This document shows, in pieces, positions 30,723 to 39,549 of a stretch of 64,000 nucleotides of DNA (position 1 is the stretch's first letter; every line of letters begins with the position of its first letter). The DNA is from Legionella jamestowniensis (GTDB taxonomy: Bacteria; Pseudomonadota; Gammaproteobacteria; Legionellales; Legionellaceae). The notes under the pieces were generated by a model. That model was not told where the DNA came from, made no database searches, and saw only the letters and a list, made by a program, of their open reading frames with translations. Where the stretch lies: positions 227,751 to 291,750 of the forward strand of contig NZ_LNYG01000013.1 of NCBI RefSeq assembly GCF_001467745.1, read 5' to 3'. The position numbers and the translations under genes were made by a program.

Positions 30723-30755
30723 ATAATCTGGTTGGCTTGGCGGCAGCCAGATTAT
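30723..30755. terminator. Hairpin between the MFS gene and the pseudo-Rab gene
   Basis: Arms ATAATCTGG (30723-30731) and CCAGATTAT (30747-30755) form a 9-bp stem extended by partly paired TTGG/CAGC. It lies between two convergent genes and may serve both. The T-run is weak (CTACATCCCTTTATT). Confidence 0.6.
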
Positions 30756-30768
30756 CTACATCCCTTTA

Positions 30769-31758
30769 TTAATCTAAGGTGAAATTAACTTGTTCTGCGA
30801 AATCATTGATCGCAATTGCTTCTTTTTTGGTTTTAAATAAACTGTAAGCTGTCATAGCACCAGCCATCAAGCCTATGGTTCCACTTGCTGCCATCGTTGC
30901 TTTTGCAAAGGAAGCACCTGTTAAAACACCAGTAATAAATGCACCAGGGCCAGTCCATAAGCCTGCAGCAAAGCCAAGTCCAAAGCCAATTAATCCCGCA
31001 ATAATCGTCACTACTGCTACAGCAGCTAAGGTCAATACTGTATTATATAGGGTTGGATAGTTACCCCCTAAAATCCTTTGGCAGTTGTCACTAAACGTTT
31101 GGATTGCTTCTTCTTTTACCGTAATATCTACGGGTTGTTCCAATGCAATTTTTAAAGTTTCCATTTGTGCAGTTATTGCCGAAAATTTCTCATAAGGCAG
31201 ATCTGCAATTTTCGTTTTTAACTGGCACATTGCCTCTTCTAAGGGGGGTAAAGAACGAATTTGTTCTTTCTTTTGTTTTGCCCGGTCGGCGAGTTGCTCG
31301 TTGAGCTGTAATTTTTTAATTAATCTGTCAAGACTATCGTCTTTCTCGGATATCGCAAAGCTTGAAACATTTAACTGCAGTTCATCCCTTATGGTTTGCA
31401 GCTTCTCTTTTCCATTCTCTATATCAAGGGTGTCATTTAAACCCACCAATATTACATCAGAAAAATTGCTTAACTCTTGAAACTCATGAATCTCCTTAGC
31501 AATTTGTTGATAATTGATCAATGAAGCTGATAAATCAATACAATAAATGCCAATACGTTTAGGTCGATAATAAAAATTTCGAAGCGCTTGGAAGCGAGGG
31601 TCGTTATTAACCATCCATATGTCGAAATATCCTGCTCTTGCAAATTGCGCAGCCGTCATATCTAGCGTCAAGTCGCTCGTTTTTTCTTTGAAATAGTTTT
31701 GAATTAAATGAAACAGTTCAATTTCTGCTTCTGCATTACCGAAAAAAACAAGGGACAT
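30769..31758 (-). CDS. Membrane-anchored Rab-like pseudo-GTPase (putative effector)
   Basis: The first 150 of 329 residues follow the Rab/Ras fold order. MSLVFFGNAEAE stands where the P-loop should be. FDIWMVNNDPRFQALRNFYY aligns with the switch II pattern of Rab proteins (xxIWDTAGQERF...YYR), followed by IGIYCIDLSA. VILVGLNDTLD replaces the NKxD motif and SSFAISEKDD the SAK motif. The P-loop GKS and the catalytic Gln are absent, so nucleotide binding is doubtful. Residues 150-225 are helical and charged. Two Gly/Ala-rich membrane segments (about 240-268 and 275-305) end the protein. It is probably a host-membrane-targeted protein; that role is inference. Confidence 0.6.
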   Translation of the reverse strand: MSLVFFGNAEAEIELFHLIQNYFKEKTSDLTLDMTAAQFARAGYFDIWMVNNDPRFQALRNFYYRPKRIGIYCIDLSASLINYQQIAKEIHEFQELSNFSDVILVGLNDTLDIENGKEKLQTIRDELQLNVSSFAISEKDDSLDRLIKKLQLNEQLADRAKQKKEQIRSLPPLEEAMCQLKTKIADLPYEKFSAITAQMETLKIALEQPVDITVKEEAIQTFSDNCQRILGGNYPTLYNTVLTLAAVAVVTIIAGLIGFGLGFAAGLWTGPGAFITGVLTGASFAKATMAASGTIGLMAGAMTAYSLFKTKKEAIAINDFAEQVNFTLD

Positions 31759-31897
31759 AAATCAAAACCCTACCTAGTAAAGAACAAAAATTATACTTTT
31801 CTTTCCTTAAGGGAGGCTTAAATCACATGATTTCCTTGATATTAATTCATTAAGAATCAGATTATACTTGGGTCAATTCCACTTAACCCTTAGAACG

Positions 31898-32338
31898 ATG
31901 AATACCCTTTTTCATTTGGCATTCCCTGTCCATGATTTCACCCAAGCAAAAAATTTTTATCATCATCAATTGGGTTTCAACCTAGGGAGAGAGTCAAGGC
32001 AAGCCTTAATTTTTCAATGTGGTGCTGGCCAAATTGTAGCTCATAAAGTGGAAAATCCAGTTCCTGAGCAAAATGGAATTTATCCACGCCATTTTGGCTT
32101 GATTTTTCTTGAGAAGAAAGAATTTGATGAGTTTATTACCCGTATAAATAGTCAAAAAATAAAGTATGAGATAGCCCCTAAAATTCGTTTTGCTAATACT
32201 CGCATTGAACATTATTCTTTTTTTTTGAAGGATCCAAGTAATAACTTACTCGAATTTAAGCATTACACCTATCCCACTGCGATTTTTGGTGAAACAACGT
32301 TTAAGCAGGTTGGAGAAACGGATAAGTCTGCCAGGTAA
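31898..32338 (+). CDS. VOC-family (glyoxalase/bleomycin-resistance-like) protein
   Basis: This 146-residue protein has the paired beta-alpha-beta-beta-beta pattern of the vicinal oxygen chelate fold. It begins LFHLAFPVHDFTQAKNFYHHQLGFNLG. It carries candidate metal ligands His in HLAFPV, His in RHFGLIF and Glu in NNLLEFKHY. The substrate is unknown. I placed the start at the ATG at 31898 because it gives the canonical N-terminus; the longer frame from a TTG at 31868 lacks support. It is a single gene, divergent from the pseudo-Rab gene. Confidence 0.8.
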   Translation: MNTLFHLAFPVHDFTQAKNFYHHQLGFNLGRESRQALIFQCGAGQIVAHKVENPVPEQNGIYPRHFGLIFLEKKEFDEFITRINSQKIKYEIAPKIRFANTRIEHYSFFLKDPSNNLLEFKHYTYPTAIFGETTFKQVGETDKSAR

Positions 32339-32415
32339 AGTTCGCAAAAATACAGTACACCTATTAAATCACTGAAATCCTCTGTAGGCCACAGGATCAG
32401 CCCAAATACTTTTAT

Positions 32416-32444
32416 TTGACAAATAACGACCTCAAAACTACACT
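32416..32444 (+). promoter_or_regulatory. Strong promoter of the phasin-like gene
   Basis: A perfect TTGACA (32416-32421), a 17-bp spacer and TACACT (32439-32444) lie about 35 bp before the ATG at 32477. With the ribosome site AAGGAGG, this predicts high expression, fitting an abundant granule-coat protein. Confidence 0.65.
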
Positions 32445-32476
32445 TTTATTGTGCAGTGCAACATTAAGGAGGCATC

Positions 32477-32779
32477 ATGCAACAGGATTATATGGAAAAT
32501 TGGAAGGATGCATTTAACCAATTGCAAAAACCCTTTCGTGAAATGATAGAATTGAATGTTAAGACATTGCAAAAAATAGCTTATTTAAAACCCGATGAAC
32601 TGTCACACATAAAAAAGCCAGGAGATATTTTGGAAAAAAATGTGGATATCTTTATTCAAAATGGCCATAGAGCGCTTGATTACATGCAACAGGCTTTTGG
32701 CATTTTTGAAAAACATTTACTCACTGCGGCTAGAGATATCAATGGTAAACATGAAAGAAGTCATTATTACCACCATTAA
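32477..32779 (+). CDS. Phasin family protein
   Basis: The 100-residue, almost wholly helical protein matches the phasin pattern. It has WKDAFNQLQKPFREMIELNVKTLQKIAYLKPDEL at the N-terminus and a long amphipathic helix to the end. Phasins coat polyhydroxybutyrate granules, the carbon store that Legionella builds before transmission. The ribosome site is a consensus AAGGAGG only a few bases from the ATG. It is a single gene with a strong promoter and a hairpin terminator. Confidence 0.75.
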   Translation: MQQDYMENWKDAFNQLQKPFREMIELNVKTLQKIAYLKPDELSHIKKPGDILEKNVDIFIQNGHRALDYMQQAFGIFEKHLLTAARDINGKHERSHYYHH

Positions 32780-32806
32780 TAATGGTTAAAAGAAAACGCT
32801 AATACA

Positions 32807-32837
32807 AGCAATCCAGAACTAAATTTTCTGGATTGCT
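32807..32837 (+). terminator. Hairpin after the phasin gene
   Basis: Arms AGCAATCCAGAA and TTCTGGATTGCT form a 12-bp stem with a short AT-rich loop, 28 bp after the stop. No T-run follows directly. Confidence 0.6.
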
Positions 32838-33080
32838 CTCTACACAAGGCACAATCTCCTTCTGACTAAATTAAACAAACCTCATTTCAAGTAATGTTAA
32901 TCCTCGCATTGGTCTAATTCGCTTATAAACCCTATTTTTAACCGTAAATTCAACATAAAGGGGTATATTATTCAAACTTCAAAATAATATTTACAGAAAT
33001 TACATTTTTCGGTCATAGTGAACTATATTTAACTCATAAGGAAAGAATAATAATTAACCGAATGCAATCAAGGAGATATC
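32838..33080. other. AT-rich intergenic region before the L,D-transpeptidase gene
   Basis: Nothing is recognised here apart from the likely promoter area of the following gene. The ribosome site AAGGAG at about 33069-33074 is clear. No hairpin or ORF stands out. Confidence 0.4.
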
Positions 33081-34343
33081 ATGAAGAAAAGCCTGCTATT
33101 AATTTTAGCAGTCACTTCGACTTGTTTTTCCCTGACTTCAGCCGCCCCCCCAAGGGAATTACACCCTCAGAATAACTCAGTGGCTAAAATTTTCTATTCT
33201 ATTGTTAGTAATCAATACCACTACCCTAAAATGACCACTATCCCTTTAAGTGCGATTAGAGAAATGCTGCATAAGGAAGCTCCTACCTTGAATATTTCAG
33301 TGATTAATAAGGTTTTAACATCAGTAAAATGTGCTGAACAGTTCGATGTACCACACAATAATATTCTAACAATTATTGATTATTCACTGCCTTCCAGTAA
33401 GAAACGTCTATGGGTTTTTGACATGGATAAGAAAAAATTATTGTTTCATACCTATGTTTCTCATGGTATTCGTTCAGGGAGTCTCTTAACCAATTATTTC
33501 TCCAATAAGCATAATAGCAAAGCCAGCAGTATTGGTGTCTATTTAACCGATCAAACTTATTATGGACGTGACGGTCTCTCTTTAAGACTAACAGGGTTAG
33601 ACAAAGGCTTTAATGACAATGCGACGAGCCGTTATGTGGTTATGCACGGCGGTTGGTATGTTGATGAAAATTTTATAAAAAAATATGGCAGAGCAGGCAG
33701 AAGCTGGGGGTGTCCTGCTTTACCGCTTGATCATACCAAAGACATTATTAACACCATTAAGGATAAATCATTGTTTGTAATTTATTACCCAAACGAAAAC
33801 TGGCTTGAACAATCCAAATTTTTAAATTGTGAACGCTATTCTCCCAGTTCGGATAACAAACAGCTTGCTGATAATTTCCCTCAAGAAAATGACATGCGGG
33901 AAGAGATTCTTTTTGCTGATTTAAATCAAAACAAGTACCGCGAGGAAAGCGACCCTGTGGTGGTCGTATCTGCTACGAATTATGAGCGTTTATTTCATAC
34001 CACACCACCAGTTGGCCGTATGCTCAGGCGCCAGATTAATGATGTAGAGTATATTGCCCTGAGCGAACCAGAATTTAGAAAAATATTAATCCTTAATAAC
34101 CAAAATATTGAATATCGTAATATCTGGGATGACGTACATTTTGTTGTTCCCGATGTACAACTACAAAGAGGATATTATATTACCCGAATGAAAATTGTTC
34201 CTCTGGGCAAAATAAAAGAAGTCAAACTGAATGTTGAAGACATAAGCAATTCTCAGCAGCCGAAAACTTATTCTGTACAACTGGAAGACAAGAATATTCA
34301 ATTAAAAGCAACCAACCAATTTATACGTTGGTTAGGATTGTAA
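33081..34343 (+). CDS. L,D-transpeptidase-like (YkuD-type) secreted protein
   Basis: The 420-residue product has a signal peptide (ending SLTSA-APPRE). A central catalytic domain of the YkuD-like murein L,D-transpeptidase type follows, with His189 in VVMHGGWYV and the nucleophile Cys211 in GRSWGCPALP. This HxGxx...SxGC(P) arrangement is characteristic. Such enzymes cross-link peptidoglycan or act on related substrates in the periplasm. The C-terminal 170 residues are beta-rich and unassigned. AAGGAG precedes the ATG. It is a single gene; its N-terminal region (about 30-100) lacks a known peptidoglycan-binding motif. Confidence 0.85.
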   Translation: MKKSLLLILAVTSTCFSLTSAAPPRELHPQNNSVAKIFYSIVSNQYHYPKMTTIPLSAIREMLHKEAPTLNISVINKVLTSVKCAEQFDVPHNNILTIIDYSLPSSKKRLWVFDMDKKKLLFHTYVSHGIRSGSLLTNYFSNKHNSKASSIGVYLTDQTYYGRDGLSLRLTGLDKGFNDNATSRYVVMHGGWYVDENFIKKYGRAGRSWGCPALPLDHTKDIINTIKDKSLFVIYYPNENWLEQSKFLNCERYSPSSDNKQLADNFPQENDMREEILFADLNQNKYREESDPVVVVSATNYERLFHTTPPVGRMLRRQINDVEYIALSEPEFRKILILNNQNIEYRNIWDDVHFVVPDVQLQRGYYITRMKIVPLGKIKEVKLNVEDISNSQQPKTYSVQLEDKNIQLKATNQFIRWLGL

Positions 34344-34426
34344 GTTCTCAAGTAAAAAGTTTGCATAAACCGATCTTTAGATTTTATGTGTTTTAGTTAT
34401 GACTGAGCACGTTCCAAGGTGAAATT

Positions 34427-35395
34427 ATGTTAAGTGAACCAATTGATATCGAAGAAGTTTTTGCAGGATTACCAAACGATGATTTCTGGAAGTTAATCAT
34501 GGATTGGGAGCATTGGGAATTAAACGATCCTCTATTATTTGATAAACAAAGTTCCCCAGGATATTTGAAGAATGCCTCCAGGGCACTTCTATTTCTTCTG
34601 GAAACGATTAATGAGCCAGTCACTTTAGAATTTATTATTCAATTACATGATATTGCCTATCATGAAAATAATGATGATTATTTGGGATTAAAACCCTTTG
34701 GATCATCCGGTTTAGCTGCTGACGCTGTGTCCCTTGAAGGAATACGGGAATTATTAGCAAAGGTAAAACATCGTCCAAAAAAAGATCTCTCGCTCTGTTA
34801 TTATAAGGATGGAGATTCTAATACCATCTATAAAATAGATGCGGAAAGCATTTCAGCAGAAGAAATTTTAATGAATCTAGAAACCGGATTTTGGGATCAG
34901 CTACTTATTGATCGTAGGTCCTCTATCCAAGATGTTGTACTTGAGGTTAACGCTTTACTCGCTCAGTTTCATGTCTCTCTTTCTGAAGCCCAAACGGAAC
35001 AAAACCAATTAGAATCGATCACAACTCTCATTAGAGAACTTCATCAATACCATCCTTTTAATGATGGTAATGGTCGTACCTTTATATTTCTCTTACTTAA
35101 TAAACTTCTAATAATGAATGCTCTCTCCCCTTCGACAGTCGAGAAACCAGAACGGTTTTCAGGCTATAGTATCCAGGAATTGGTGGAAGAAATTGAAAAA
35201 GGGCAAGTTAATTTCAGGGATATCTGCACTCAGCCAGAAGAGAAAACCATTAGCTTGCAACAATACCTTAAAAACAAGATAGCGAATTATTCATTACCAG
35301 ATAAATCGAATGTTGGCGAATTAGGTATATTTTCTACTGAAAAACCAAAGTTTAAAAACAACGCCTCACCTGAAAGTCATAATAAAAAAATATAG
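34427..35395 (+). CDS. Fic-domain protein, putative effector
   Basis: A canonical Fic active-site motif HPFNDGNGR (residues 209-217) follows the helix ITTLIRELHQY, so the transferase core is intact. Fic enzymes move AMP or, in Legionella AnkX, phosphocholine onto hydroxyl groups of host proteins. The N-terminal 150 residues contain the flap-side region and no known domain. The C-terminal 60 residues are Lys/Asn-rich, as in many translocated proteins. I could not identify a clear inhibitory (S/T)xxxE(G/N) helix. AAGGTGA precedes the ATG. It is a single gene of 322 residues. A Dot/Icm effector role is inference. Confidence 0.82.
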   Translation: MLSEPIDIEEVFAGLPNDDFWKLIMDWEHWELNDPLLFDKQSSPGYLKNASRALLFLLETINEPVTLEFIIQLHDIAYHENNDDYLGLKPFGSSGLAADAVSLEGIRELLAKVKHRPKKDLSLCYYKDGDSNTIYKIDAESISAEEILMNLETGFWDQLLIDRRSSIQDVVLEVNALLAQFHVSLSEAQTEQNQLESITTLIRELHQYHPFNDGNGRTFIFLLLNKLLIMNALSPSTVEKPERFSGYSIQELVEEIEKGQVNFRDICTQPEEKTISLQQYLKNKIANYSLPDKSNVGELGIFSTEKPKFKNNASPESHNKKI

Positions 35396-35494
35396 TTCTA
35401 TTTACAGAATGTTTTCATCTCAATTCATTTGACCACTCCCGAGATAACCCATTTTACTCCGACTAAATGGGTTATGCGTCATCATCAAGGTAGA

Positions 35495-36007
35495 TTAGTT
35501 GTCCTGCTTTGGATTTTTATATTGCAGCCAAAGCAGTATGAATCCGATGATTGGTATAAGAATATCACTCCAAAAAATCGAACCCGCATTTCCGGGGGCA
35601 AAGTTATTGGCGGTTACCATTTGATAGATATGCCCACCGGCAGCCCCCCATAAAAACATTGCAGGACCAATGAGTGTTGCAGCACGAAAACCAAACCCAC
35701 TCCAAAAACTTAAGATTCCTACTATCGAAAATCCCAAACTGGCAAAACCGACCTCAAGCTGGAAGGGACTTTGCGCCCAACCAATAAATTGTGCAGTAAA
35801 ATCGCCAAAAAACACATGCATGATAAAATTATAGAGGTAGCTAATACCCACATTAAAAAGCAAAAAGTAAGAGAAAAAAATGTCGATTATCTTCGCCTTG
35901 CTTAAAGGTTTTGGTTTAAACAGTAACACCAGACAAGCCACTATCATGCTTAAAATAAATAAAGTCCAGGTAAAATTGCGAAGAGCCAAACTAATTATTT
36001 CTTCCAT
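35495..36007 (-). CDS. Small integral membrane protein (DUF6790-like)
   Basis: This 170-residue protein has five or so hydrophobic helices (about 9-28, 38-60, 82-105, 108-125, 140-160) and a short polar tail ending KNPKQDN. It resembles the uncharacterised DUF6790 membrane family, from memory, with the recognisable GHIYQM and PGNAG stretch. I chose the ATG at 36007 because AAGGA is five bases upstream; a start at 36022 adds five residues. No function can be assigned. Confidence 0.6.
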   Translation of the reverse strand: MEEIISLALRNFTWTLFILSMIVACLVLLFKPKPLSKAKIIDIFFSYFLLFNVGISYLYNFIMHVFFGDFTAQFIGWAQSPFQLEVGFASLGFSIVGILSFWSGFGFRAATLIGPAMFLWGAAGGHIYQMVTANNFAPGNAGSIFWSDILIPIIGFILLWLQYKNPKQDN

Positions 36008-36055
36008 ATTTTTCCTTATCATTGTGAAGTTAAAAAAATTTCTTTCAGCACTTTA

Positions 36056-37609
36056 TTAACTATAAATGACTGAATTACAAGATTCTACAGGTTTTTCTTT
36101 TAGAGATACTATAGGATTTTCTAAATTATTGACTTTGAACAAACGGTAAACTTCATAAGAACATTTTTTACTGTCTTTCTCGCGATGCATCTGTTGATAA
36201 CTGTCAAAAAATCGATAGATCACATAAGAAACAGTTAGCATAGAAGCAATAGGGAAGGAAATGGCCGCAGCAGTGATAATGAATGAAGTTGCTACGGTAT
36301 TAAAAATTAATGTTTTCCAAAAAAATCTGTTGGCCTGCAAGCATTCAATATGTAATTGATTAAATAGCTTATAATGGCCTTCATCTTTTAATATTTCACC
36401 ATTAATTTTTTCCCGTTTGAGAGAAACACTTGCCTTTTTATACTTTTTGTACTCATCACCAGTATTATAAAAAGCATTACCCAACATGCTGAGTGCGGAC
36501 AGAACTCCTAAGGCAAAGGGGCCAAAATAAATAAATGTAGCGGCAAAAGCTATGGCCAATATACTAGCTGCGATAATATTAAACTCATAATAGGCGCACT
36601 CAACCCTCCATTCATCATGTAAAATATCAAGCTGTCGAGCAATAACAGCCTGTTCAAAAGCAGAATTTATATTCTTTTTTTGTTGCTTAAGCTCCTCTAT
36701 GCGTCTTACATAATCGCTTCTATCGAATAACCAATGCACAATGAACAATCCCAGGTCAAACACTAAAAATGCTAAATTTATCTGTGCAATAATCAGAGAG
36801 GATAATTGGAAAAATCGATTATAATTACTTAATAAATTTACTACTCCCCAAACCATATCGTTGGCCATGGTAAATCCGCGCTTTTCAATTTCCTGGGCAA
36901 GCACTTTCGTACTTGATAATTTATTGCTTACTGCAGCATTTATGACGTGTTTGAGTAAAACGGCCAAATTAGTTGTAAATCGAAATATATAAAGGACCAC
37001 ACTGGAGAAGCGTAAAAATTTTTGCGGCTTATCCAGCAGTTTTACGAAATCCAGTACACTGTAATGAATGCCTAATTTTTCATTAACTTCCAGCATAAGG
37101 GAAGCAAATCCATTTCCCTGTAAATAAATGATAAGATAATTCGCAAGACTCCGACTGTAATTCCAATAAGAGCGATTTGTAATTAATGCAGATGTATGCT
37201 CACGAAATCTACTGGAACTGGTTAATACCGATGTATAATCTGAAGCGCTCCTCCTTGGTCCAACAAGTATAACAGGGCAATGGACCATTGTATTTGAATT
37301 ACCATTAGCCGCTTCTTCTTTAATAAATTGTTCTATCTCTCTCTTCTTTAGTAATAACCTCTCTAGATCTTTTTCAACATAGTCAAGCTGATAATATTGA
37401 ATCAGTATTTCGCATAAATAATTGAGATATAGAATAATTTCACGGTTTCTTTTAAGAATTTCTTTGTTGGAGATAACCAATTGATATACTGATAAAAATT
37501 CCCAATTAAGCTGCTTTAGATCGAAGTCGTTGTCTGTAAATAGAAATCCTTTAAATGAGTTTGATGATTTATTAAAGAAATTATGCTTTATTTGATTTAT
37601 TTTTGACAT
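36056..37609 (-). CDS. Hypothetical multi-pass membrane protein, effector-like
   Basis: I do not recognise this protein of 517 residues. The N-terminal part (1-130) is charged and coiled-coil prone. Several hydrophobic stretches follow, including a long one near 275-310 (LSSLIIAQINLAFLVFDLG), and pairs near 350-400 and 435-475 with FGPFALGVLSALSMLG and FIITAAAISFPIA. The long helical linker between (RRIEELKQQKKNINSAFEQA) is charged. This layout occurs in Legionella membrane-targeted effectors but is not diagnostic. The start is uncertain: ATGs at 37609 and 37648 and a TTG at 37663 all lack a good ribosome site. Confidence 0.55.
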   Translation of the reverse strand: MSKINQIKHNFFNKSSNSFKGFLFTDNDFDLKQLNWEFLSVYQLVISNKEILKRNREIILYLNYLCEILIQYYQLDYVEKDLERLLLKKREIEQFIKEEAANGNSNTMVHCPVILVGPRRSASDYTSVLTSSSRFREHTSALITNRSYWNYSRSLANYLIIYLQGNGFASLMLEVNEKLGIHYSVLDFVKLLDKPQKFLRFSSVVLYIFRFTTNLAVLLKHVINAAVSNKLSSTKVLAQEIEKRGFTMANDMVWGVVNLLSNYNRFFQLSSLIIAQINLAFLVFDLGLFIVHWLFDRSDYVRRIEELKQQKKNINSAFEQAVIARQLDILHDEWRVECAYYEFNIIAASILAIAFAATFIYFGPFALGVLSALSMLGNAFYNTGDEYKKYKKASVSLKREKINGEILKDEGHYKLFNQLHIECLQANRFFWKTLIFNTVATSFIITAAAISFPIASMLTVSYVIYRFFDSYQQMHREKDSKKCSYEVYRLFKVNNLENPIVSLKEKPVESCNSVIYS

Positions 37610-37750
37610 GATAGGGGTTATAAATCTAGAGATGTTCCTCCCCTGCATTTTATACCATTGCAATTTTTTAAACTAATTTTTCTAATAATTATCAACCGGA
37701 TAATAAGAAAGGATAATAGAGCAAGAATAATTCAATGAGAATTTAATGTC

Positions 37751-37770
37751 ATTCCCACACAAGCGGGAAT
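37751..37770. repeat. dRS3-like palindrome (ATTCCC-N8-GGGAAT)
   Basis: ATTCCC and GGGAAT are separated by exactly 8 bp, the form of the short dRS3-type repeat known in Neisseria and seen in many genomes. A single copy is visible here, so membership in a repeat family is uncertain. Confidence 0.4.
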
Positions 37771-37820
37771 CTGTCTAGCCATTAAAACGATTTACTCTCT
37801 TGATCTTGCATACAACAAGT

Positions 37821-37848
37821 AGGGTTAGGTCGTTTTTACCCAACCCCT
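37821..37848. repeat. GGGTTAGGT palindrome
   Basis: Arms AGGGTTAGGT and ACCCAACCCCT form an imperfect hairpin downstream of the minus-strand His-rich gene. It is similar to the GGGTCG palindrome at 42716-42744, which also follows a His-rich gene. Confidence 0.45.
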
Positions 37849-37891
37849 ATATTGTGCGTCAAGGTTAAATCGTAAAATAACCTAACTTTTA

Positions 37892-38158
37892 CTAAAATCG
37901 TGGAAAACCACCCGAAGAAATAGGCCCATCCTGATGTGGATGATGGTGTGTGGTGGGAGGAGGATTATGACTGTGATGATTATGGTTATTAACTACAGCA
38001 GTCGTATGATGATGCCCGTGATGGTTTCCTCGAGGTACACTGTTGGACGAAGGGCTAAACATAACCCCCGAATAACCGTGATATTGACCCGGGTAGCTGG
38101 AATGAGCCGAATAATCTGAGTGGCTGGCGTGACCATGAGATGACTTCTTGCTCAGCAT
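37892..38158 (-). CDS. Histidine-rich small protein
   Basis: The 88-residue product is about one fifth histidine, with clusters NHHGHHHTTAV, NNHNHHSHN and THHHPHQD, plus Ser, Gly and Pro. There is no signal peptide or membrane segment. Such proteins bind Ni, Zn, Cu or Co as stores or buffers. GGGGAT lies before the ATG. Codons are mostly CAT and CAC in mixed use, so it is not simply a microsatellite. A second protein with a similar histidine-rich tail is encoded at 42231-42710. Confidence 0.6.
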   Translation of the reverse strand: MLSKKSSHGHASHSDYSAHSSYPGQYHGYSGVMFSPSSNSVPRGNHHGHHHTTAVVNNHNHHSHNPPPTTHHHPHQDGPISSGGFPRF

Positions 38159-38329
38159 AATTTATCCCCTTGTTTATGTGTAAGGCTTTACTATACGACA
38201 ACTTTTTAAGGGAATAAATTAGGATTATTCATCTCATTAGATTTCATTTAAACTTCTTTGCTTATTTTTTACGCGCAGTTGGCCTACAAAATTCTATAAT
38301 TAGGAAACCATGATGAAAAAGGAGATGTC

Positions 38330-38569
38330 ATGAAGACACGTTCTATGCCCTTCTCAATATTATTAGGACCTCTTGCCTTTGGCGCCCTGCTATTTCTTGG
38401 TGTATTTTATTCATCAACCACAAATGCTGCCCAAGGGTGCGGTTTTGGCTACCATATGACCATTAATGGCAGATGCGTACCCAACCATCCAGGTCCGGGA
38501 GCGGTAATGGTGCCTGGACGTCCAGATTGCTGGATTAATTACAGAGGCCAATTTCGGTGCTGGAGATAA
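38330..38569 (+). CDS. Small secreted protein with GCG-type cysteine motif
   Basis: This 79-residue protein has a signal peptide (to about residue 34, ending TTNAAQ). The mature part is short, with GCGFGYHMTINGRCVPN followed by a Pro/Gly-rich stretch and DCWINYRGQFRCWR. The GCG...CxPN pattern resembles small cell-envelope proteins known mainly from alphaproteobacteria (GCG_CRPN type). The four cysteines could form two disulfides. AAGGAGA precedes the ATG. Its role is unknown. Confidence 0.65.
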   Translation: MKTRSMPFSILLGPLAFGALLFLGVFYSSTTNAAQGCGFGYHMTINGRCVPNHPGPGAVMVPGRPDCWINYRGQFRCWR

Positions 38570-38571
38570 CA

Positions 38572-38598
38572 AGATCTGGCGTCACCAACGCCAGATCT
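38572..38598 (+). terminator. Hairpin after the small secreted protein gene
   Basis: Perfect 11-bp arms AGATCTGGCGT and ACGCCAGATCT around a 5-nt loop lie 3 bp after the stop. No T-run follows. Confidence 0.6.
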
Positions 38599-38682
38599 AT
38601 ACTAACAATTCTCTTTAATTGGCATCAATCATGCTAATCAATTAGTTATTTCATAAAGAATAATAGTGCAAGGAAATAAAAC

Positions 38683-39396
38683 ATGGAATCGTTGTCACCC
38701 TCCAATACTCACAAAAGAGGATTATTCACTCCTCTTAAAACACTGTTTTATGGTGAGTTCCCTTTATGGGCTACCTTTTGGATATTTGGGGTTCTTGTTA
38801 TCACATTAATCAATATTGGTTTCTATTTCATCATTAGCAATATAATTACCATTGTTAATAAAATAGGTACTTTTCCGATTTATGGCCTGATCTTGCTGGC
38901 AATGATTTACATAATTTTCATCTGGATTGCTATTTGGAATAGTGCTAGTAACTACCAAGGTTCCAAAATTCTAGCTATTTTAACTAAAGTTATTGTCATA
39001 CTCAGCGTTGCTTTCACCTTACTATTCTTTTACTTGAATTCACGATTTAATGCCCAGAATACCGATCAAAAGTTAAATGCTATTGCTACCCTGCTTAACA
39101 AAAATCTACCTGCAAAAATCGATAATCATACTGAACTCGTCAAAGTAGCATCAGATAAAAATAAATTAATTTATTATTTTCAACTAATTAACTTTAACGC
39201 AAACGAAAAGAGTTCTATTTTGAGCAATCGGGAGGAAGCCTTAAAAAAACTGGATACCTCAATAAAAGAAAACGTTTGCTCAAGTCGCGAAATGAAGCGC
39301 TTTATCGATCAAAACATCGAACTTGTTTATAGCTATTCCCTGGATGGGCAGCAATTATTTTCAATTCCTGTTAATGAAGGCACTTGCAATTATTAA
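38683..39396 (+). CDS. Hypothetical membrane protein
   Basis: The 237-residue protein has three hydrophobic helices (about 28-52, 65-86, 95-118), then a soluble, probably periplasmic C-terminal half of about 115 residues with two cysteines (ENVCSSREMKR and EGTCNY). AAGGAAAT precedes the ATG. No known domain is recognised. It is followed by a hairpin at 39500-39536. Confidence 0.6.
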   Translation: MESLSPSNTHKRGLFTPLKTLFYGEFPLWATFWIFGVLVITLINIGFYFIISNIITIVNKIGTFPIYGLILLAMIYIIFIWIAIWNSASNYQGSKILAILTKVIVILSVAFTLLFFYLNSRFNAQNTDQKLNAIATLLNKNLPAKIDNHTELVKVASDKNKLIYYFQLINFNANEKSSILSNREEALKKLDTSIKENVCSSREMKRFIDQNIELVYSYSLDGQQLFSIPVNEGTCNY

Positions 39397-39499
39397 GGAG
39401 CGATGTGATCTATCTGGGACTCTACGGAATGAGTGACAACCCAGATTTCATCTGACAAATTTAAAATGCTGCTTATAATGTTAGCATGTTATTTTTGCT

Positions 39500-39536
39500 A
39501 CCGGCCATCCTTCGTTGCAGGATAAATGCCGGTTTT
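39500..39536. terminator. Hairpin between the membrane protein gene and the convergent 39550 gene
   Basis: ACCGGC pairs with GCCGGT around a partly paired centre (TCCT/AGGA), followed by TTTT on the plus strand. It lies between convergent genes. Confidence 0.6.
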
Positions 39537-39549
39537 CAGCGTTCACACT

